Assembly: GCF_900113925.1 (NCBI RefSeq)
Contig: NZ_FORD01000003.1
Coordinates: 62,001 to 126,000, forward strand
Direction: 5' to 3'
DNA: 64,000 nt
DNA from: Nitrosomonas sp. Nm34
Lineage (GTDB): Bacteria > Pseudomonadota > Gammaproteobacteria > Burkholderiales > Nitrosomonadaceae
The notes below the pieces were generated by a model, which saw only the letters and a program-made list of their open reading frames with translations, did not search any database and was not told the DNA's origin. A program made the translations under genes and the position numbers. How positions within the stretch are numbered: the first letter of the stretch is position 1; every line of letters starts with the position of its first letter. Shown here one piece after another: positions 58,272 to 64,000 of this stretch.

Positions 58272-59708
58272 ATGAGTGCTGTACTACAAAATCTTGTAAA
58301 CCAGCCTTACAAGCATGGTTTCGTCACAGAAATAGAATCAGATATTGCACCCAAAGGACTTAACGAAGAAATCATTCGATTGATTTCATCCAAGAAAAAT
58401 GAGCCTGAATGGATGCTCACATTCAGATTGCAAGCTTATGAAAAATGGCTCAGCATGTCTGAACCACGTTGGCAAAATGTCAAATACCCAAAAATTGATT
58501 TTCAATCAATTAGTTATTACTCAGCACCTAAGCCGAAGAAAAAATTAGCGAGTATGGATGAAGTAGATCCCGAGTTGCTACGCACATTTGAGAAACTCGG
58601 CGTGCCCATGCATGAACGAGCAGCGTTAGCGGGGGTTGCTGTGGATGTCATTTTTGACAGTGTATCCGTTGCAACGACTTATAAAGAAAAACTCGCTGAA
58701 GTCGGGATCATTTTTTGTTCGATTTCTGAAGCTGTTCAAACTCATCCAGAATTAGTTAAGAAATATCTTGGAACTGTCGTACCAGTTGGCGATAATTTCT
58801 ATGCAGCTCTTAATTCAGCAGTATTTACCGATGGCTCATTTTGTTTTATCCCCAAAGGTGTTAAATGCCCAATGGATTTGTCAACTTACTTTCGTATTAA
58901 TACTGAAGAATCAGGACAATTCGAGCGTACGCTCATTATTGCTGAAGAAAGTGCTTCGGTTTCTTATCTGGAAGGATGTACTGCACCCAAATTTGATACC
59001 AACCAATTACATGCAGCCGTTGTTGAGCTGATTGCGTTGGATAATGCCGAAATTAAATACTCGACTGTTCAAAACTGGTATGCAGGAGATGAAAAAGGCA
59101 TTGGCGGTATTTATAATTTTGTGACTAAACGTGGGCTGGCGAAAGGGGCTAATTCGCGCATTTCCTGGACGCAAGTTGAGACTGGATCTGCTATTACCTG
59201 GAAATACCCTTCCTGTATTTTACGTGGTGAAAATTCTGTGGGAGAGTTCTATTCAGTCGCTGTTACCAATAATTATCAGCAAGCCGACACTGGCACCAAA
59301 ATGATTCATATGGGAAGAAATACGCGTAGCACCATTATTAGTAAAAGTATTTCAGCGGGAAACTCCAATAGCAGTTATCGCGGCTTGGTAAGAATTGCGC
59401 CTACAGCCGAGAATGCACGCAACTATTCACAATGTGATTCGATGCTCATTGGTAATCAATGCAGCGCCAATACATTTCCTTATATCCAGGTCAATAATAA
59501 TAGCGCTAAAGTTGAGCATGAAGCTTCTACCTCAAAGATTGGTGAGGATCAACTTTTTTATTTTTTACAACGCGGGATTGATACTGAAGAAGCTGTATCA
59601 ATGATTATCAATGGATTCTGTAAAGAAGTTTTTCAACAGTTGCCTATGGAATTTGCTGTTGAAGCAACCAAATTACTCAGTTTTAAATTAGAAGGGAGTG
59701 TCGGATGA
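58272..59708 (+). CDS. sufB: Fe-S scaffold SufB
   Basis: 478 residues, full length. SufB is the scaffold where clusters form within SufBC2D. The conserved C-terminal region ([20 protein letters not shown], then [20 protein letters not shown]) holds the Cys that takes sulphur and the His at the SufD interface. The stop overlaps the sufC start by 4 bp. Confidence 0.97.
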   Translation: MSAVLQNLVNQPYKHGFVTEIESDIAPKGLNEEIIRLISSKKNEPEWMLTFRLQAYEKWLSMSEPRWQNVKYPKIDFQSISYYSAPKPKKKLASMDEVDPELLRTFEKLGVPMHERAALAGVAVDVIFDSVSVATTYKEKLAEVGIIFCSISEAVQTHPELVKKYLGTVVPVGDNFYAALNSAVFTDGSFCFIPKGVKCPMDLSTYFRINTEESGQFERTLIIAEESASVSYLEGCTAPKFDTNQLHAAVVELIALDNAEIKYSTVQNWYAGDEKGIGGIYNFVTKRGLAKGANSRISWTQVETGSAITWKYPSCILRGENSVGEFYSVAVTNNYQQADTGTKMIHMGRNTRSTIISKSISAGNSNSSYRGLVRIAPTAENARNYSQCDSMLIGNQCSANTFPYIQVNNNSAKVEHEASTSKIGEDQLFYFLQRGIDTEEAVSMIINGFCKEVFQQLPMEFAVEATKLLSFKLEGSVG

Positions 59709-60502
59709 TCAATCAGAATAGTAAAACACTCCTTGAAGTACGTGGCTTACATGCTAATGTAAATGGTATTGAGATACTGAAAGGCGTTGATCTCACGGTC
59801 AAGAGTGGAGAAATCCATGCCATCATGGGGCTCAATGGATCTGGTAAAAGTACTTTTGCCAAAATTCTTGCTGGTCACCCTGCTTACGAGGTCACTGCCG
59901 GAACGATTATCTTCAACGATCAAAATCTTTTTGATCTTGAACCTGAAGAACGTGCTCGTGCCGGTGTATTTCTTGCATTTCAATACCCGATCGAAATACC
60001 AGGCGTCGCTAATAATCAATTCTTGCGGTTAGCATACAATACAGTTCAGTCCCAGCGTGGCAAAGAAGAACTTGACCCGCTTGAGTTTGATGATTTTGTA
60101 CGCGAAAAAATGAAATTACTCGAAATGAGTCCAGATTTCCTGGATCGCAGCGTCAATGAGGGATTCTCAGGTGGAGAAAAGAAACGTAATGAGATTTTAC
60201 AAATGGCATTACTGGAGCCAAAACTCGCCATTCTGGATGAAACAGATTCAGGGCTCGACATTGATGCGCTCAGGATTGTAGCTAATGGTGTAAATCAGCT
60301 TACCAATAAAGATAATGCTACTATTTTGGTCACGCATTACCAACGCTTGCTTGATTATATCGTGCCTGATTATGTTCATGTGATGGAAAGTGGACGAATC
60401 ATCAAAACAAGCGGTAAAGAGCTTGCCAAGGAACTGGAAGCTCATGGTTATGATTGGATTAATACCGATGACCGTGGTAACACCGCTGGAGTACGGCCAT
60501 GA
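59705..60502 (+). CDS. sufC: SUF ATPase SufC
   Basis: 265 residues. An ABC-type ATPase with Walker [10 protein letters not shown], signature [11 protein letters not shown] and Walker [17 protein letters not shown] (the D-loop included). It drives conformational change of SufB-SufD. It overlaps both neighbours by 4 bp. Confidence 0.97.
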   Translation: MINQNSKTLLEVRGLHANVNGIEILKGVDLTVKSGEIHAIMGLNGSGKSTFAKILAGHPAYEVTAGTIIFNDQNLFDLEPEERARAGVFLAFQYPIEIPGVANNQFLRLAYNTVQSQRGKEELDPLEFDDFVREKMKLLEMSPDFLDRSVNEGFSGGEKKRNEILQMALLEPKLAILDETDSGLDIDALRIVANGVNQLTNKDNATILVTHYQRLLDYIVPDYVHVMESGRIIKTSGKELAKELEAHGYDWINTDDRGNTAGVRP

Positions 60503-61794
60503 GTGCAGCGACTAGTCCTAGCTACCTCGATCACCTTGTTCAGTCATGGCAGAAACCATCAACTTCATCGTGGCTTGATCAGCTTCGCGCAAACGCGATG
60601 GATAGTGCTGGTGCACTCAGGATACCGACGACTCAAGATGAAGAATGGCGTTTTACTGATATTTCGCCCCTTAGTCAGCTGCCTTATCCGGTAGCCCCGA
60701 CAACATTCAAAATACAGCTCTCGGATATTAAACATTACTATCTCGAAGAAGCCAGCTGTCGGCTGGTATTTGTAGATGGTCAATTTGTCCCCGAGTTCTC
60801 ACACATTGCTCATGATGCAGGTGCAATTATTGGCAATTTGTCATCGCTTCTTCCTACTCATGGGGATACGATTGCTCGTTACCTTGGTCAATTGGCAGAA
60901 TTTAAGACTGATGTGTTCACGGCGTTAAATACTGCTTTTCTTCGGGATAGCGCCTGTATCATTATTCCGATGAATAAGTCAGTAACAACGCCTATTCATT
61001 TGCTATTCATATCCAGGCAAACTGAAGTTACCAGTTATCCTCGCTGTCTACTGATTGCCGAAGCGGGTAGTCATGCGACAATTATTGAAGATTATATTAC
61101 TACTGAAGCAGCTTCTTATGTGACGAACTCAGTCGTTGAAATGAATCTTGCCGATAGTGCGCACATCAATCATACTCGTGTTCAGCGGGATAATCAGCAG
61201 GCTTTCCATATTGGGAATTGTACGGTATCCCTTGCTCATGCAAGCCAGTACCATTCAGTCAGCATAACGTTAGGAGCCTCTATTTCCCGTTATAACCTGA
61301 ATGTGATATTGTCAGGTGAAGGCGCTGAATGCGCTACAGATGGGTTGATATTGATTTCTGAACGTCAGCTCGCCGATACTCATACATTTATCGATCATGC
61401 GAAACCGCATGGCAAGAGTCGACAGCTCCATAAATGTATCGTTGATGGCATGGCACATGGGGTATTTAATGGCAAAATCATAGTACGCCCGCATGCTCAG
61501 TTAACGGATTCAGCACAATTAAGCCGCAATCTTTTACTGACCAATAAAGCCCGTATTGATACCAAGCCACAACTTGAAATATTCGCTGATGATGTCAAAT
61601 GCGCGCATGGCGCCACAGTAGGCCAACTCGATAAAGAAGAAATTTTCTACCTAAAGAGCCGCGGTCTGTCTGATTTGGCAGCACGTAATTTGCTAACCTA
61701 TGCATTTGGTGGCGAAGTTATTGATCGTATTCCTATTTCTTCCCTTAAAAGGCAGCTCGAAGAAGTCGTCCTTGCAAGAACACAGATATCTTGA
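60499..61794 (+). CDS. sufD: SUF scaffold partner SufD
   Basis: 431 residues. A SufB paralogue with the right-handed beta-helix core and C-terminal [21 protein letters not shown] containing the conserved His (CAHGAT). The N-terminal domain ([11 protein letters not shown]) is typical. Overlaps sufC by 4 bp; sufS follows after 3 bp. Confidence 0.96.
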   Translation: MSAATSPSYLDHLVQSWQKPSTSSWLDQLRANAMDSAGALRIPTTQDEEWRFTDISPLSQLPYPVAPTTFKIQLSDIKHYYLEEASCRLVFVDGQFVPEFSHIAHDAGAIIGNLSSLLPTHGDTIARYLGQLAEFKTDVFTALNTAFLRDSACIIIPMNKSVTTPIHLLFISRQTEVTSYPRCLLIAEAGSHATIIEDYITTEAASYVTNSVVEMNLADSAHINHTRVQRDNQQAFHIGNCTVSLAHASQYHSVSITLGASISRYNLNVILSGEGAECATDGLILISERQLADTHTFIDHAKPHGKSRQLHKCIVDGMAHGVFNGKIIVRPHAQLTDSAQLSRNLLLTNKARIDTKPQLEIFADDVKCAHGATVGQLDKEEIFYLKSRGLSDLAARNLLTYAFGGEVIDRIPISSLKRQLEEVVLARTQIS

Positions 61795-61797
61795 AAC

Positions 61798-63060
61798 ATG
61801 AAAATTGTTGATGCATTACTAGACATGAATACTTCCCCAACTTCAGAGTTGGCAGCACGATATCGTGCCGATTTTCCCATTCTCAATCTCAAAGTAAACG
61901 ATAAACCACTTGTTTATCTGGATAACGCTGCATCAAGTCAAATGCCTCAATCAGTCATCGATCGTCTGATACGGTATCAAACAACTCAGCATGCTAATAT
62001 CCATCGTGCAGTGCACTACCTATCTGAGATAGCCACACGGGAATATGAAACGGCCCGACGCACCTTGCAGCATTTTATCAATGCCCGTGAAGATAGAGAA
62101 ATCATCTTTACCAGCGGTACAACAGATGCCATTAATCTAGTGATGCATGGTTATGGTCGCAAGTTTATTCAGAGTGGTGATGAAATTATTTTAACGAACC
62201 TAGAGCATCACTCAAACATTGTGCCATGGCAAATGCTGGCAGAAGAAAAAGGTGCAACCATTCGTGTCGTACCGATTAATGACGCGGGCGAGCTATTAAT
62301 TGATGAATATGAAAAGCTATTTAATCCTCGAACTCGCTTTGTCGCATTAACGCATGTATCGAATGCACTGGGCACCATCAATCCGATTAAAAACATGATT
62401 GCTTTTGCCCACCGGCAAGGCGTACCGGTTTTAATCGATGGCGCACAAGCTGCTCCCCATATAAAAGTCGATGTGCAAGATCTGGATTGTGATTTCTATG
62501 CCTTTTCTGCTCACAAATTATGCGGCCCAACAGGAATAGGCGTCCTCTATGGTAAAGCCAAGTTGCTGGAATCCATGCAGCCTTTCAAAGGGGGGGGTGA
62601 TATGATTGCCTCGGTAACCTTTGAAAAAACGACCTACAACACCATTCCGTATAAATTTGAAGCAGGCACGCCTCCTATTGCTGCTGCGATTGGCTTTGGT
62701 GCCGCAATAGAGTATTTATCGAAGATCGGGTTAGATGCAATTGCAGCTTATGAGCATGAACTGATTAATTACGCAACCGAACAGATCATCACTATACCCG
62801 GTGTCCACATTATCGGTAATACGCGGACGAAAGTTGCTGTCTTGTCATTCATCATTGATGGCGTTCACCCTCATGATGTAGGAACACTGCTTAATCAAGA
62901 AGGAATCGCTGTACGCACGGGTCACCATTGCGCACAACCCATTATGCAGCGCTTCAAAATACCTGCCACCTCACGTGCCTCCTTTGCTTTTTATAATACT
63001 AAAGCAGAAGTTGATACTTTGGTAGAAGGTATTCATTCTATACAAAAGGTTTTCTCATAA
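61798..63060 (+). CDS. sufS: Cysteine desulphurase SufS
   Basis: 420 residues. Class II PLP desulphurase that takes sulphur from cysteine. The PLP Lys is in FYAFSAHKLCGPTGIG and the catalytic Cys in RTGHHCAQPIM. Two other starts (61798 and the ATG at 61825) are possible; an extension before FPILNLKVNDKPLVYLDNAA is a little longer than in E. coli. It overlaps sufU at one base (TAATG). Confidence 0.95.
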   Translation: MKIVDALLDMNTSPTSELAARYRADFPILNLKVNDKPLVYLDNAASSQMPQSVIDRLIRYQTTQHANIHRAVHYLSEIATREYETARRTLQHFINAREDREIIFTSGTTDAINLVMHGYGRKFIQSGDEIILTNLEHHSNIVPWQMLAEEKGATIRVVPINDAGELLIDEYEKLFNPRTRFVALTHVSNALGTINPIKNMIAFAHRQGVPVLIDGAQAAPHIKVDVQDLDCDFYAFSAHKLCGPTGIGVLYGKAKLLESMQPFKGGGDMIASVTFEKTTYNTIPYKFEAGTPPIAAAIGFGAAIEYLSKIGLDAIAAYEHELINYATEQIITIPGVHIIGNTRTKVAVLSFIIDGVHPHDVGTLLNQEGIAVRTGHHCAQPIMQRFKIPATSRASFAFYNTKAEVDTLVEGIHSIQKVFS

Positions 63061-63542
63061 TGAATTTAAAATCAATTTATCAGGAAGTGATCCTTGATCA
63101 TAATCGCAAGCCCCGCAACTATGGCACGCTTGATAATGCAAACCACCACGCAGTAGGACATAATCCCTTATGCGGTGATCGCATTGATCTTGCGTTGCAC
63201 GTGGAAGGAGAGCACATTAATCGTATTGCTTTTCAGGGAGAATCATGCGCTATATGTAAAGCATCTGCTTCAATGATGACAGCGACGGTCAAAGGGAAAT
63301 CACGGTCGGAAGCAGAAACTTTAATAACAGAATTTCGGGAAATGGTAGTGGGCGATCTTGATCTTGCAGGGCCTCACCACCTCGGGAGGCTAGCTGTGTT
63401 TGCTGGCGTACGTGACCTACCGACACGGGTCAAATGCGCAATTCTGCCCTGGCATACGTTGCAAGCTGCATTGAATTCTGATGCTATCGTATCGACTGAA
63501 ACAGCAGAAGATTCAATCCATACTGCTAACAGTAAGGCCTAA
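63060..63542 (+). CDS. sufU: SufU-type sulphur acceptor/scaffold
   Basis: 160 residues. The three Cys and one Asp of the SufU zinc site are in NPLCGDRIDL, ESCAICKAS and RVKCAILPW, and the GDLDLAG to TRVKC insertion separates it from IscU. In Bacillus, SufU exchanges its zinc to accept sulphur from SufS. No sufE is present, so SufU probably does that job here. Confidence 0.93.
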   Translation: MNLKSIYQEVILDHNRKPRNYGTLDNANHHAVGHNPLCGDRIDLALHVEGEHINRIAFQGESCAICKASASMMTATVKGKSRSEAETLITEFREMVVGDLDLAGPHHLGRLAVFAGVRDLPTRVKCAILPWHTLQAALNSDAIVSTETAEDSIHTANSKA

Positions 63543-63596
63543 CCCCCAAAAACCAGATATCGCATAATAAAACACTATCAAAATAATTAAAACAAA

Positions 63597-64000
63597 ATGC
63601 CAAAAATAGCTGAAATAGAAGGCACGCCTAACCCAAATGCTTTAAAGTTTGTTCTAAAAGAACCGCTTACCTGGGGTATAAGTCATTCCTATGATAGTGC
63701 TGAGCAAGCAAAGGATGATCCATTGGCATCAGCTTTGTTCGATATAGATCATGTTACCAATGTCTTCTATGTTGACCGCTGGATTACGATTACTCAAGAT
63801 GGAGAAGCTGACTGGCAAGATCTTGCACGCGCTGTTGCTGATCCGATTAGGGCTGCACCAGCGGCTCATGCGCAATCCGCTGAGACGGTAGCAGCAGCCA
63901 ATGAACTATTGACTAACTTGAGTCCTGAAGATCAGCAGCGACTGGAGCGTATCAATATATTATTAGATGAGGAAGTACGTCCTTACTTACAAAATGATGG
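63597..64000 (+). CDS. Nfu-like iron-sulphur protein, cut by the window end
   Basis: About 134 codons are present. The N-terminal Nfu_N domain (IEGTPNPNALKFVL, FDIDHVTNVFYVDRWITIT) and the beginning of a NifU C-terminal domain (LDEEVRPYLQNDGG-like segment) are seen; the CxxC that would hold the cluster lies beyond 64000. Ribosome site weak. Its order after sufU is consistent with a carrier that distributes new clusters. Confidence 0.85.
   Translation, partial: MPKIAEIEGTPNPNALKFVLKEPLTWGISHSYDSAEQAKDDPLASALFDIDHVTNVFYVDRWITITQDGEADWQDLARAVADPIRAAPAAHAQSAETVAAANELLTNLSPEDQQRLERINILLDEEVRPYLQND

Noticed and set aside
1-64000. Search for CRISPR arrays, tRNA and rRNA genes
   Set aside because: No regularly spaced direct repeats with unique spacers, and no convincing T-arm or rRNA sequence was found by eye.

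Overview
The window looks like chromosome of an ammonia-oxidising betaproteobacterium, most likely Nitrosomonas or a close relative. The best single clue is a cytochrome P460 gene (50371-50982), a hydroxylamine-oxidising haem protein typical of Nitrosomonas. The ndk-rlmN-pilW-rodZ-ispG-hisS-yfgM-bamB-der gene order is betaproteobacterial. No tRNA, rRNA or CRISPR array was recognised.

Layout. 1-9200 is an accessory, decayed region: a secreted pentapeptide-repeat protein, a GH114-like glycosidase, small secreted proteins, a frameshifted Spy/CpxP-like gene, a broken IS630 transposase, a degenerate IS982 element with short internally deleted derivatives, a damaged HEPN/MNT nucleotidyltransferase pair, and a cluster of DnaA boxes. 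9248-12314 is a visibly G+C-rich, tightly overlapped four-gene operon (diaminopimelate-dehydrogenase-like, RtcA RNA cyclase, MJ1316-domain protein, M28 peptidase) that looks transferred. 12432-20000 holds metabolic and stress genes (DJ-1/PfpI, O-methyltransferase, SRPBCC protein, MtfA-glucokinase, DUF4126, and a MerR regulator divergent from tpm-tauE). 20358-22113 is an A+T-rich two-gene unit, a four-helix membrane protein overlapping a DGQHR-domain protein, which is a candidate uncharacterised defence module.

22462-49262 is core: folA-thyA, an M17 aminopeptidase, mltD, nrdA-nrdB, a fused LplT-Aas lysophospholipid salvage protein, the nine-gene ndk-to-der run, a class III aminotransferase (HpnO-like), rnhA-dnaQ, a methyltransferase and gloB. 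49471-56679 has a thioredoxin-like protein, cytochrome P460, Sel1 and ankyrin repeat proteins, aroK-aroB-dgt and a small ORF. 57306-64000 is a complete SUF iron-sulphur operon (iscR, sufA, sufB, sufC, sufD, sufS, sufU and the start of an nfu-like gene), preceded by a near-consensus type 1 IscR box over a sigma70-like promoter.

Two families of short dispersed repeats recur: IS982-derived miniature elements (1245-1415, 2637-2745, 7359-7474) and a separate ~100 bp palindromic-ended repeat with five copies (9083, 13163, 25501, 47598, 51170).
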